Positions 9,039-16,782 of a stretch of DNA of 49,768 bases are shown piece by piece (within the stretch, counting starts at the first letter, position 1; each line of letters starts with the position of its first letter). This DNA is from Bacteroidaceae bacterium (GTDB lineage: Bacteria > Bacteroidota > Bacteroidia > Bacteroidales > Bacteroidaceae). The stretch covers positions 1 through 49,768 of the forward strand of contig JAKSJB010000015.1 of assembly GCA_024398475.1 (NCBI GenBank), given 5' to 3'. The position numbers and the translations under genes were made by a program. The notes beneath the pieces were generated by a model. It was not told the DNA's origin. It did no database searches and was given only the letters and a program-made list of their open reading frames with translations.

Positions 9039-9875
9039 CTACTTAATCATGGAATTGCGGACTTCGATAATTGCATCCTTGTTCGCAATAAGGAAATTAC
9101 GGAAATTTTCAACAGAACAGAAAGCATCAAGTGCCTTCTTATCAGTCAAAGGCAAATTCTTGCTGCGTACCTCAACGATATCTGCAACATCCGGATCATA
9201 TTGGGCATAAATATCCAATGCTTCCGAGCACAATTCAATACGTCTGTGAAGAGTTGCAATATCTTCATCATTGACCATATTCAGATAATAATCCGGATTC
9301 TGTGCAGCCAGATAGAGTTGTTCATTAAGCACGGCTTCCGTAAAGCCCCAAAAACTATCCAATCTCTTGTGTTTTCTGTAATAGTCAATTTTCAGACGGA
9401 TTATTTCATCAAGAGGCAGGGAACTCTGACTGTCTGCAACCAACGCAGGATCGTTTACTTCAAGCGACATGCGGGCAATAGCCTTTTCTGCCTCAGTCAA
9501 AGGCATTCCGTATGCATCCCTCACAGAACGCTCAACCAGCAATATGGCCAGAGCACTCCGTTTCTGTATGAGTGTTACAAGTTTCGTTGTAGCATTCGGA
9601 TCAAGCAAATAATCGGGACGAAGAAGTTTTTCACGCTTTGACAATTCAGCAAGACTGTCCTTAGCGGCAACAATCTGTCCATTATTACCCAAGGCAACAA
9701 ACTCGTCTGTAAGACTGTCAATCTGAACCAACACATCGGCTTCAAGACTATCCACATTTAATACCAATGAATCAGACATAGACGATTCCATCATTCCGGT
9801 CTTGCCATTATTGCATGACGTTAGGAGAAAAAGACCGAAAGCAGCAGAAATTACACAGAAAAACTTCTTGTTCAT
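9039..9875 (-). CDS. Lipoprotein of unknown function
   Basis: The product has about 278 residues and begins MNKKFFCVISAAFGLFLL with lipobox LLTSC, so it is exported and lipidated. The mature part is largely helical and charged, with no motif I recognise. The start at 9875 is preferred to 9887 because it begins the signal peptide. A -7 element (TATCTTTG, minus strand, 9987-9980) lies about 105 nt upstream. The 3' end converges with pepD across repeat cluster B. Confidence 0.7.
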   Translation of the reverse strand: MNKKFFCVISAAFGLFLLTSCNNGKTGMMESSMSDSLVLNVDSLEADVLVQIDSLTDEFVALGNNGQIVAAKDSLAELSKREKLLRPDYLLDPNATTKLVTLIQKRSALAILLVERSVRDAYGMPLTEAEKAIARMSLEVNDPALVADSQSSLPLDEIIRLKIDYYRKHKRLDSFWGFTEAVLNEQLYLAAQNPDYYLNMVNDEDIATLHRRIELCSEALDIYAQYDPDVADIVEVRSKNLPLTDKKALDAFCSVENFRNFLIANKDAIIEVRNSMIK

Positions 9876-9887
9876 AGCATTCCACAC

Positions 9888-10135
9888 CTATTGTTTGTAA
9901 TTATTCTATTGTTAAGGGGAATTTGTAGAAAACACCCTTTTTATACCGGGGATAACTGGAAACACCCCTATATCAACGGCAAAGATACAAAATAAATCCA
10001 ACACACGTTCACGAATGCTTCAATAATTACACTTACCCACATGTTTCAGTCGTATCAGAAACGGAATTGCCGAATCGAAAACGCAAAGGCTTCGCCTACG
10101 AAACGCCCTAAGGGGTAGGGGACTCCTTGTTGACT
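9888..10135. other. Intergenic: promoter of the 278-aa lipoprotein gene and short repeats
   Basis: The -7 element TATCTTTG on the minus strand is at 9980-9987. Two GAAAACACCC/GGAAACACCCC copies occur near 9930-9966, downstream of the expected start. At 10079-10135 there is a short repeat cluster (CGCAAAGGCTTCGCCTACG, then GGGGACTCCTTGTTGACTC). I see no gene. Confidence 0.55.
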
Positions 10136-10136
10136 C

Positions 10137-10173
10137 TAAAAAAAAGGACACGACTCATTGACCGTGCCCTTTC
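10137..10173 (-). terminator. Rho-independent terminator of the Ala-rich lipoprotein gene
   Basis: Read on the minus strand, AAAGGGCACG and CGTGTCCTTT pair around a 10-nt loop and are followed by a run of T residues. It lies about 25 nt after the stop codon at 10198. Confidence 0.8.
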
Positions 10174-10197
10174 CTTATTCAAAATAATATTCAGATA

Positions 10198-10818
10198 CTA
10201 TTGCAAGCCGAGTTTGCCCTTGATGTCATTGGCAGTCTTGTCAATAGCATCATTTGCCTTCTGCTTTGCATTGTCCTTTGCTGCCTGCACCTTTGCATTT
10301 GCTTCATCCTTAGCCTCCTGTACCTTCTGGTCAACAGCAGCCTTTCCGGATTCAACAACATCATTGGCAGCATTTTCTACAGCATCAGCAGCATCCTTTG
10401 CAGTAGAACCAAGAGCAGCAACAGCAGTAGTCACAATACTTTCTGCATTATCAGCAACAGATGTTGCAAGTTCGCCGAGAGCAGGACTTACAGCCTCAAT
10501 CTTTTCCTTGTTTGCCTCAACAAACTGCTTGAAAGCATCAGTATACTTCTGAGCCTCCTCTACATTACCTTCATCTACAAACTTCTGAATCTTCTCCTTG
10601 AAAGATGCGACCTTTGCCTCAAAGCCTTCAGAGTCACCAGCCTCAATACTTTCAGCCAATGCCTGAATATCTTCAGTAGCATCACCTGCAACTTCTTCTA
10701 CTACAGAATCTTCAGTAGCAAGGGAATCACCGTCTGCGCCGGCATTTGTCTGACCAGAGTTACATGATGCGAATGCCAATGCAGCAATACCGCATACCAA
10801 AACAAAAACTTTCTTCAT
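10198..10818 (-). CDS. Ala/Lys-rich helical lipoprotein, LEA-like
   Basis: This 206-residue protein begins MKKVFVLVCGIAALAFASC, a lipoprotein signal with Cys19. The mature region is acidic at first (AGADGDSLATEDSVVEEVAGD). It then becomes a long Ala/Lys/Asp-rich amphipathic helix, with units such as QEAKDEANAKVQAAKDNAKQ that resemble the 11-residue repeats of LEA-like or surface coiled-coil proteins. No enzyme motif is present. The promoter TTTG/TATCTTTG lies upstream on the minus strand (10943-10911). Function is unknown; an envelope-associated structural or stress role is only an inference. Confidence 0.75.
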   Translation of the reverse strand: MKKVFVLVCGIAALAFASCNSGQTNAGADGDSLATEDSVVEEVAGDATEDIQALAESIEAGDSEGFEAKVASFKEKIQKFVDEGNVEEAQKYTDAFKQFVEANKEKIEAVSPALGELATSVADNAESIVTTAVAALGSTAKDAADAVENAANDVVESGKAAVDQKVQEAKDEANAKVQAAKDNAKQKANDAIDKTANDIKGKLGLQ

Positions 10819-10910
10819 GTGCTTTACTTGAAATTAATTGGTTAAACAATAAAATTAGTTTATTGAGAATAAAAAATTCATTAAATTGGAGTTATCAAAT
10901 ATTTCGGCAG

Positions 10911-10943
10911 CAAAGATATGAAAAAGTTTATTGACAAACCAAA
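10911..10943 (-). promoter_or_regulatory. Promoter of the Ala-rich lipoprotein gene
   Basis: On the minus strand TTTG (10943-10940) and TATCTTTG (10918-10911) are 21 nt apart. Transcription would start near 10903. Confidence 0.65.
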
Positions 10944-11160
10944 TCATTATGCCAAATAATTGGTAAAAAGTAAGAAAAATGCCATATTTCGGACTATTTG
11001 TCTGTACTTTCGGAAATATTGTCAGTATAATTAGATATTTTTCATCATGGCATCAGCATTGTCCTTTCGTTGGCGAAAGCGTTGATAAACGACGCAAACA
11101 TAAATAACAAATAAAAAACAAATAACAAAATCTTAAAACCTAACTAAGGAGGACAAAATT
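10944..11160. other. Intergenic upstream of hsp20 with a palindrome
   Basis: CTTTCG and CGAAAG (11064-11069 and 11074-11079) form a 6-bp palindrome around TTGG, with weaker symmetry extending outwards (ATCAGC to GTTGAT). It could be a regulator site for the heat-shock gene. It does not match the CIRCE element. I see no TAnnTTTG promoter here. Confidence 0.35.
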
Positions 11161-11607
11161 ATGAGACAAATGCAAAGAACAACCAACGGATGGTTACCAG
11201 AAATCTTCAATGATTTTTTCGATAACGAATGGATGCCACGTACAAAGGCAACTGCACCAGCAATCAACGTGATGGAAAGCGATAGTGCCTATATGGTAGA
11301 AGTTGCTGCACCAGGAATGTGCAAGCAGGATTTCAATATCCAGATCAACGACAATGGTGACCTCGTAATCAAGATGGAGAAGAAGGTACAGGAGGAAGAA
11401 GAGAAGAAGGATCAACAAGCCAATACCCCACGCTACCTTCGCCGCGAATTCGCATACAGCAAGTTCCAGCAGACACTCATCCTGCCCGATGACGTTGAAA
11501 AGAAAGACATCAAGGCAAAGGTCGAGAACGGAGTCTTGACCATCACCCTACCAAAAGTAGTGGTAAAGGACGAGCCAAAAGTATGCACTCAGATTGAGAT
11601 AGCATAA
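11161..11607 (+). CDS. Small heat-shock protein, Hsp20/alpha-crystallin family
   Basis: This 148-residue cytosolic chaperone would bind unfolding proteins and prevent aggregation without ATP. The alpha-crystallin domain covers about residues 35-140. It starts at PAINVMESDSAYMVEVAAPG, with conserved ENGVLTITLPK at its end. There is a charged loop EKKVQEEEEKKDQQ in the middle. Length is typical of bacterial Hsp20. The start is fixed by an unusually strong Shine-Dalgarno sequence (TAAGGAGGA, 11145-11153) 8 nt before the ATG. It is a single-gene unit; the nearest clear terminator is at 11781. Confidence 0.95.
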   Translation: MRQMQRTTNGWLPEIFNDFFDNEWMPRTKATAPAINVMESDSAYMVEVAAPGMCKQDFNIQINDNGDLVIKMEKKVQEEEEKKDQQANTPRYLRREFAYSKFQQTLILPDDVEKKDIKAKVENGVLTITLPKVVVKDEPKVCTQIEIA

Positions 11608-11720
11608 GGTATGGTTTACGGTTGAAGGTTCATGATTCATGGTTAAAGATTCATGATTCATGGTTGAGGGGTTAACGGTTGAGGGGTAAAGATTCATGGT
11701 TAAAAAATAAAGGTTAACAA
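11608..11720. repeat. GATTCATGGTTAA-type tandem repeats
   Basis: Imperfect copies of GGTTAAAGATTCATGATTCATGGTTGAGGGG follow the hsp20 stop codon. They differ in sequence from the other intergenic clusters but sit in the same type of position, just after a gene. Confidence 0.7.
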
Positions 11721-11780
11721 CTCAAAACATATCTCACATTTGATTTGATTATTTAAGGTTAATGAATTTTAGTCTATCAG

Positions 11781-11813
11781 AGAGGCGATGCTGAGAAGTA
11801 TCGCCTCTTTTTT
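11781..11813 (+). terminator. Rho-independent terminator
   Basis: AGAGGCGAT (11781-11789) pairs with ATCGCCTCT (11800-11808) and is followed by TTTTTT. It lies 174 nt after hsp20, so the hsp20 mRNA would have a long 3' tail containing the repeats. Confidence 0.8.
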
Positions 11814-11845
11814 GATATACTGCCTTGAGAATCAGAAGATACAGT

Positions 11846-11945
11846 CATCCTCAGGAATTACAGTTTGCCCTATACACATCAAGGAATTACACTTTTTCAC
11901 AAAAATACGCATCAAAAAATTACACTTTTTTCAAAATTTGCATAA
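11846..11945. repeat. AT-rich repeat with three GAATTACA-type units
   Basis: Three imperfect units of about 30-34 bp occur (GGAATTACAGTTTG, GGAATTACACTTTTTC, AAATTACACTTTTTTC), each preceded by ATCA or CTCA. No gene is apparent. Confidence 0.55.
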
Positions 11946-11957
11946 AATCATACATAC

Positions 11958-11996
11958 AATGCCACCCTTCCGTAAAGAATAGGAAGGATGGCATTT
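11958..11996 (-). terminator. Terminator hairpin of the BspA-like gene
   Basis: AATGCCACCCTTCC and GGAAGGATGGCATT pair with one mismatch, 26 nt past the stop at 12022. The AATGCCAyCC hairpin type recurs at 16577 and 45451. Confidence 0.65.
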
Positions 11997-12021
11997 GTGT
12001 CAGTAATGAGGACAAAGGAAA

Positions 12022-13197
12022 CTACATGCAGATCTTGAATGTACGACCTTCAATCCTTATGTAGTACACTCCGTTTCCGTTTACCTGAATACTGCAGTTA
12101 CCAGTACCGAAGGCAACCCTCACACCGTTTGAATTATATACGGCTACAGGTTCGTCGGCAGATACTCCGGTGATGGTGATGGTATTGCCGGAAGCATAAA
12201 CCTTAATGTCGGAGTTGGATGAGCTGACATACGGTATTGCATTTTCAGAGTTTTCCTTAATTTCACCGAACTTTCCCCATACTGCATCTGCCTTATAGAG
12301 TTCAGAAGTTCCCTGTGGTACATAAAGGGTACATTTCGACAGATCAGTATTAATAAAAGTATTTGACAGAATTCTTAGCGGAGTCGTCCAATTCACCTCA
12401 AATGAAGAAAGGGAGGTACAATTACAGAATGCATAATCTCCAATACTTGTAACTGAATTTGGAATGGTAATTGAAGTCAAACCTGTACAGTTTAAGAATG
12501 CACTTGCTCCGATATTTGTAACGGAGTTAGGAATGACCGTATTCATGCATCCTGCAATAAGAGTGTTGGTTGCCGTTTCTATTATAGCGTTGCAGTTGTC
12601 CCTGCTGTCATAATTAGGATTATCACTTCCTACAGTTATTGAAGTCAAACCCGAACACCCATCGAATGCAAAATCTCCAATACTTGTAACTGAATTTGGG
12701 ATAGTGATTGATGTCAAACCTTTACAATAGCGGAATGCACTTTCTCCAATACTTGTAACGCCGCTTGGTATCTCTATTGAAGTCAAACCTGAACGGCTGA
12801 ACACATAATTTTCAATCCTTCTAACTGAATTTGGAATGGTTATTGAAGTTAAGCCAGTACAATAACTAAATGCACTCTCTCCTATACTTGTAACACCACT
12901 TGGGATGTTGATTGAAGTCAAGCCGGAACATTCATAGAATGCACCTACCCCGATACTTGTAACATCAGCATCAAATATAATGGTTCCCTTTCCGTCCTTA
13001 AACTCATGACTGACGATTGAGGCATTAAAGGCTTCTGCCGACACATCTAGTTTCTCCGTTGCTTCATAAGTGATTACGTTGTTATGGGTAAATTCAGCAA
13101 TTTCACCAAACTTTCCCCATACTGCATCTGACTTATAGAGTTCAGAAGTTCCCTGTGGTACATAAAGGGTACATTTCGACAGATCACCTTTGTACAA
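12022..13197 (-). pseudogene. 5'-truncated BspA-like leucine-rich repeat surface protein
   Basis: The readable part (about 391 residues) contains BspA/TpLRR-type repeats of about 23 residues, for example GLTSITIPNSVTSIGDYAFCNC, several in a row. It ends in a C-terminal domain (VYNSNGVRVAF, GVYYIRI) like sorting or adhesion domains of secreted Bacteroidetes proteins. These proteins normally start with a signal peptide and sit on the cell surface. Here the frame begins with a TTG, has no ATG or signal peptide, and hits a stop at about 13249. The reading frame starts inside a cap motif (DLSKCTLYVPQG) that recurs near its end. An 86-bp direct repeat (12261-12346 and 13101-13186, two mismatches) encodes both caps. 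It is probably a truncated relic or a silent cassette. Confidence 0.75.
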
Positions 13198-13276
13198 AAT
13201 GTGGTTCTTTGCTGAAATCTTGAAAAAAATGGCTTTACAATTTGACTTTCAGCAAACCCAATCGTATAATGGATGT

Positions 13277-13828
13277 ATGAAGCAAATAAGCAATGACATA
13301 TTGACACGTTGCAAGACGGGGGACAGGGAGGCTTTCAGGATTCTGGTACATACGTATCAGAGGATGGTATTCTCACTCTCGCTGAAGATGTTGTGCGATG
13401 AAGATGATGCCAAGGACACCGTACAGGACGTATTCCTGAAGGTGTGGCAGAACATTGCAGGATTCGACTCAAGAGTGAGCATGAGTACCTGGATATACAC
13501 CATTGCCTCACACATTTGCCTTGACAAACTGAAAAAGAAGAGAAGGATGTCACCTTTGCCGGATGATGAGTCGGTATTTCGGGAATACGCGGAGAAAGCC
13601 GATGCTCAGACAGAGTTGGAGAACAGGCAATGGGTGGCTGTGGTAAGGATACTGGCTGAGGGGTTGAGCGGGAAACAGAAACTGGTATTTACCCTTTGTC
13701 AGTTGGAAGGACTTGACTCAAGCGAAGTACAGGAAATTACAGGATTGGATGCCAAGCAGATAAAAAGCAATCTGTATGCAGCAAGACAAATTATCAGAAA
13801 ACGATTAAAGGACATGGGATATGAATAA
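13277..13828 (+). CDS. ECF-type RNA polymerase sigma factor
   Basis: This 183-residue protein has the two ECF sigma domains. Region 2 covers about residues 20-85 (YQRMVFSLSLKMLCDEDDAKDTVQDVFLKVW, with the DAxDxxQDVF core binding the -10 element and core polymerase). Region 4 is at about 125-180 (LEGLDSSEVQEITGLDAKQIKSNL, a helix-turn-helix). The start at 13277 begins just before region 2; an in-frame upstream ATG at 13223 adds residues with no family match. It overlaps the next gene by 8 nt, as expected for a sigma/anti-sigma pair. The target regulon is not visible. Confidence 0.9.
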   Translation: MKQISNDILTRCKTGDREAFRILVHTYQRMVFSLSLKMLCDEDDAKDTVQDVFLKVWQNIAGFDSRVSMSTWIYTIASHICLDKLKKKRRMSPLPDDESVFREYAEKADAQTELENRQWVAVVRILAEGLSGKQKLVFTLCQLEGLDSSEVQEITGLDAKQIKSNLYAARQIIRKRLKDMGYE

Positions 13829-14273
13829 ATATGACGAAATAATGAACCACCTCAAGGGCATGAAGCCGAATGTGGAGGATGAAGAGGAACTGACAGAATC
13901 CATCATGGCGTCACTTCCTGTCTTTGATTGTGAAAACTGCCAGGAACTGACGGAGGCGACACCTACATATACCGTTCAGGCAGGCAGAAATATCACAAGC
14001 TCCGTAATCGTTGTACTGAGAACAACCCTGTCCGTGGCGGCAGTTTTCCTGATAGGCCTGTTTATATGGCTCAACTCGGGAAAACACGTGTCGGAAAAGA
14101 CAGAAGCCTACATATTGACGCAAAGAACAGAACATACAAGCCACCTGTCCGGCATTGACGGATACAGCACACCCGCGGAATTATATATGTGCTATATGGA
14201 ATCGCGCAGGACAAAAGAAAACAGTATTAGCAAAATTCGTAAAATGATTAATGAACAGTATGAAAACAATTAG
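13821..14273 (+). CDS. Single-pass membrane protein, probable anti-sigma factor
   Basis: The 150-residue protein has an N-terminal soluble region and one transmembrane helix near residues 62-82 (TTLSVAAVFLIGLFIWL). A periplasmic tail of about 65 residues follows. It overlaps the ECF sigma gene by 8 nt. By position, size and topology it is likely to hold the sigma factor at the membrane until a signal arrives. I see no zinc-binding ZAS motif, so this is inferred from context. The next gene starts before it ends. Confidence 0.6.
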   Translation: MNKYDEIMNHLKGMKPNVEDEEELTESIMASLPVFDCENCQELTEATPTYTVQAGRNITSSVIVVLRTTLSVAAVFLIGLFIWLNSGKHVSEKTEAYILTQRTEHTSHLSGIDGYSTPAELYMCYMESRRTKENSISKIRKMINEQYENN

Positions 14274-15372
14274 GTTATATTCAATTCTTGCACTTGCAGC
14301 AACTATGATCAGTTCCTGTACGGATGATTCCCTGAACATGCTTACGGTTGTAAACGAGGACGGTTCATGCACCCGGGAATTTTCTGTCAGGATGGACTCA
14401 GCAGGTTTGGTGGGTAAGGAAAACACCAGGTATTCCAACATCATTGAGGACGCGGAATGGATAAAGACATGGGCAATAATGGGTGAGGAAGAACGCCATA
14501 CCTACCCCATGACCGCAAATCAGTACGATTCCATTCAGGCAATACTGAACGACAAGGATGAATGCAGGAATGTGCGTGATACGGTTGTGGTGTATGCAAC
14601 CCGTACCTTCGCCGATGCAGAAGAAATGAGCAAGGCATCCAATGAGGTATTCGGCGAAACCGGTATTACTTCGGAAATTGAACTTGACCGGAGTTTCAAG
14701 TGGTTCTATACCGACTACACCTTTACAGAGACATTCAGGAAGATACCCGACCTTGAACTTGTGCCTATGACCGACTATCTTACCGAAGATGAAATATCCT
14801 ATGAATGTACAGGATATCCAAACCTGGTGAATGGTCTTGACTGCAATGATGCAAAAAAACTGCTCGACGACCTGGAAAACCGCAGCAGCAAATGGACAGA
14901 CGCCAATACCTTCAAGGATGTCTTTGACGTAATATACAACAATTACGACCGTATTGAAAATGCACCTGTAACCAAGGAGGAGTTCAGGGAACTGGAGGAT
15001 TCCCTTTGGGAAAACATGCGGAACCGTGATTTTACATTCGAAGCAGAAACCTGCTATAGTGAATTCTTCGGTACCGATGCATACAGTTCCATTTTCAACG
15101 ACGAAGAACTACCTTTCAAGACAAGAAAGATAATGAATCTTGCATCCATCAGCATTCCTTACCGACTCGTGATGCCAGGAAGCATAACCGACAGCGGCAA
15201 CAGTTTTTCCGAGGACAATACAGCAATATTCAAAGTCAGCGGAACATACCTAATACACAGCGACTATACCATATCCGTAACATCCAGAAAAACAAACATC
15301 TGGGCATGCGTCATCACAGGTATAATTCTGTTTCTCGCAATTGGCAGTTTCATCATCAAGAGAAGAAAATAG
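14260..15372 (+). CDS. Membrane-tethered lipoprotein in the ECF operon
   Basis: About 370 residues. The N-terminus MKTIRLYSILALAATMISSC is a lipoprotein signal. The C-terminus WACVITGIILFLAIGSFIIKRRK is a second membrane anchor with a positive tail. The region between is exported and has no motif I know. The ATG at 14260 overlaps the end of the previous gene (14273), so the three genes form one translationally coupled operon. The double anchoring and operon place suggest a periplasmic or surface sensor or effector of the ECF system. This is inference. Confidence 0.65.
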   Translation: MKTIRLYSILALAATMISSCTDDSLNMLTVVNEDGSCTREFSVRMDSAGLVGKENTRYSNIIEDAEWIKTWAIMGEEERHTYPMTANQYDSIQAILNDKDECRNVRDTVVVYATRTFADAEEMSKASNEVFGETGITSEIELDRSFKWFYTDYTFTETFRKIPDLELVPMTDYLTEDEISYECTGYPNLVNGLDCNDAKKLLDDLENRSSKWTDANTFKDVFDVIYNNYDRIENAPVTKEEFRELEDSLWENMRNRDFTFEAETCYSEFFGTDAYSSIFNDEELPFKTRKIMNLASISIPYRLVMPGSITDSGNSFSEDNTAIFKVSGTYLIHSDYTISVTSRKTNIWACVITGIILFLAIGSFIIKRRK

Positions 15373-15399
15373 GAAAGCATCCTAGTTAGCATTAATATT

Positions 15400-15433
15400 C
15401 CCCCCGAAAGTTAGGCAATAAGACTTTCGGGGG
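15400..15433 (+). terminator. Terminator hairpin of the ECF operon
   Basis: CCCCCGAAAGT (15401-15411) pairs with ACTTTCGGGGG (15423-15433) in an 11-bp GC-rich stem, 28 nt after the last stop codon. Confidence 0.8.
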
Positions 15434-15481
15434 AGGGGATTTCAGTTCAAGTTTTCCTTTTTCTTTTCTTGTCTATTCAGT

Positions 15482-15663
15482 CAAAAGGAACCGTCTAGCT
15501 TAGCGTTGAACAGATGACATTACTTTTCAACCGCGACAGAACGGTTATTTACAGACATATTCTGAACATCCTCAAAGAGGGAGAACTAAAGAAAGGCTTG
15601 GTTAGTGCAAAATTTGCACATATCAAGGAAAAATGCCATCCATATGAGGTAACAACCTTTTAA
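15482..15663 (+). pseudogene. RhuM-family relic (virulence/phage-associated)
   Basis: In one frame this reads GTV-stop-LSVEQMTLLFNRDRTVIYRHI and then NILKEGEL and SAKFAH. These match the RhuM family order (TVWLS..QM..LF.RDRSVI..HI, K.GEL, AKFA). The stop at 15496-15498 (TAG) sits exactly where the family has Trp, so a TGG to TAG change is likely. The remainder ends in a stop at 15661 after about 60 residues, whereas RhuM proteins are 300 or more residues long. I call it a decayed fragment. Confidence 0.7.
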
Positions 15664-15686
15664 ATCAACATAAAAGTAAAAAAACT

Positions 15687-15763
15687 CTTAACTTTTAGGT
15701 TAAGTGTTTGGTTCTTTCAAATATTATGCCTACATTTGCGCCAGAATTAACTCAAAAGTTAAG
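15687..15763 (+). promoter_or_regulatory. Promoter and operator of the toxin-antitoxin operon
   Basis: TTTG (15707-15710) and TACATTTG (15731-15738) are 20 nt apart. CTTAACTTTT at 15687-15696 and its exact reverse complement AAAAGTTAAG at 15754-15763 flank the promoter. The left half also forms a local palindrome CTTAAC-6 nt-GTTAAG (15687-15704). This looks like paired repressor sites for the antitoxin. Confidence 0.75.
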
Positions 15764-15768
15764 GACTA

Positions 15769-16254
15769 ATGCAAAAGTACAGTATTGAATTAGTTGAAGA
15801 ATACGAAAAAATCAACTTTTACAGCATCCATTTGGAGGAAGAAGAACTAACCGAGCTGGAACGATTCTTTGAAAAGTTTCCTGAAGGATGTCAATACGAC
15901 GAGGAGGTTGATGTTATCTTGTCTTGGATGGATAAGATTGCTGAAAAAGGTGCTTTGGAACGCTATTTCCGTCCTGAAGGCAAATATGGTGATGGCGTCG
16001 GAGTAATACCCATAGATGTCGGCAATAAGTTACGGCTTTACTGTCTAAGACTTTCAGACAAGATACTTGTATTCGGAAACGGAGGTATAAAAGACAGCAA
16101 ATCATGGGAAGAAAGCGAAACTCTTTCTCCGTATGTTGAACTACTCATGGACACAAGCCGTTTTCTTTCATCCAGAGTAAAAAACGGAACTGTTCTATTG
16201 GTTGACAAAGAAATTATCGGAAATCTAAACTTTACAAGAGATGAAAAGAAGTAG
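15769..16254 (+). CDS. Probable RelE/HigB-like toxin
   Basis: The 161-residue protein resembles the Bacteroidales group of RelE/ParE-HigB superfamily toxins, which inhibit growth, often by cutting mRNA at the ribosome. Seen features are the compact size, basic strand segments around RLYCLRLSDKILVFGNGGIK, and a C-terminal helical part. It lies upstream of, and overlaps by 14 nt, a helix-turn-helix gene that would be its antitoxin. The toxin-first order is the HigBA arrangement. I see no conserved catalytic pair that I can name with certainty, so the toxin assignment leans on context. Confidence 0.7.
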   Translation: MQKYSIELVEEYEKINFYSIHLEEEELTELERFFEKFPEGCQYDEEVDVILSWMDKIAEKGALERYFRPEGKYGDGVGVIPIDVGNKLRLYCLRLSDKILVFGNGGIKDSKSWEESETLSPYVELLMDTSRFLSSRVKNGTVLLVDKEIIGNLNFTRDEKK

Positions 16255-16534
16255 TATACTCGAATCAAGGCGCAAAAGCGTAAGCCCTGCCATCCGTCAG
16301 AAAGTGAGTCTGTCATTTCAGATTGTGGACAGAATACATGAAATACTTGAAATGAAAGGATTTCAGCAGAAAGATTTAGCAGTCATGCTTGGAAAGTCCG
16401 AGGCTGAAATCAGCAAGTGGATGCGAGGAACTCATAACTTCACCATTGACACATTGGTAAAGATAGAAGAGGCTCTCGGTGCACCAATTTTAGAGGTTTA
16501 CACTAAGAAGGGAAAAGAACCTCACCTCGTATAA
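16241..16534 (+). CDS. Xre-family antitoxin
   Basis: The 97-residue protein has a lambda-repressor-like helix-turn-helix at about residues 33-90 (MKGFQQKDLAVMLGKSEAEISKWMRG, then DTLVKIEEALG). It should bind and neutralise the upstream toxin and repress the operon at the CTTAACTTTT/AAAAGTTAAG sites. It overlaps the toxin gene by 14 nt and is followed by a terminator at 16577. The gene is complete. Confidence 0.85.
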   Translation: MKRSSILESRRKSVSPAIRQKVSLSFQIVDRIHEILEMKGFQQKDLAVMLGKSEAEISKWMRGTHNFTIDTLVKIEEALGAPILEVYTKKGKEPHLV

Positions 16535-16576
16535 TTTTTATATTTTCCGGACACTATTTGTATAACACTTAAATTA

Positions 16577-16616
16577 AAATGCCATCCAACGGTGAGAACA
16601 CTATTGGATGGCATTT
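16577..16616 (+). terminator. Terminator of the toxin-antitoxin operon
   Basis: AAATGCCATCCAA (16577-16589) pairs perfectly with TTGGATGGCATTT (16604-16616), a 13-bp stem, 42 nt after the antitoxin stop. Confidence 0.8.
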
Positions 16617-16730
16617 ATTGAATAATGATTTATTCCCTACTTGAGATTTACGTATTCCTTCACACCATTGATGATGTAGAAACCGGATTTGGGAATCTAT
16701 TATGTCGCTTCGGATTAATTTCTAAGGAAA

Positions 16731-16760
16731 AAGCGTTGCCTTGGAGTTGAGGCAACGCTT
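16731..16760 (-). terminator. Terminator of the M15 peptidase gene / accessory cluster
   Basis: On the minus strand an 11-bp stem (AAGCGTTGCCT with AGGCAACGCTT) is followed by TTTTTCC. It lies just after the stop at 16783 and probably ends the leftward cluster. Confidence 0.85.
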
Positions 16761-16782
16761 CATCTTTCAGAATATAGCTTAT

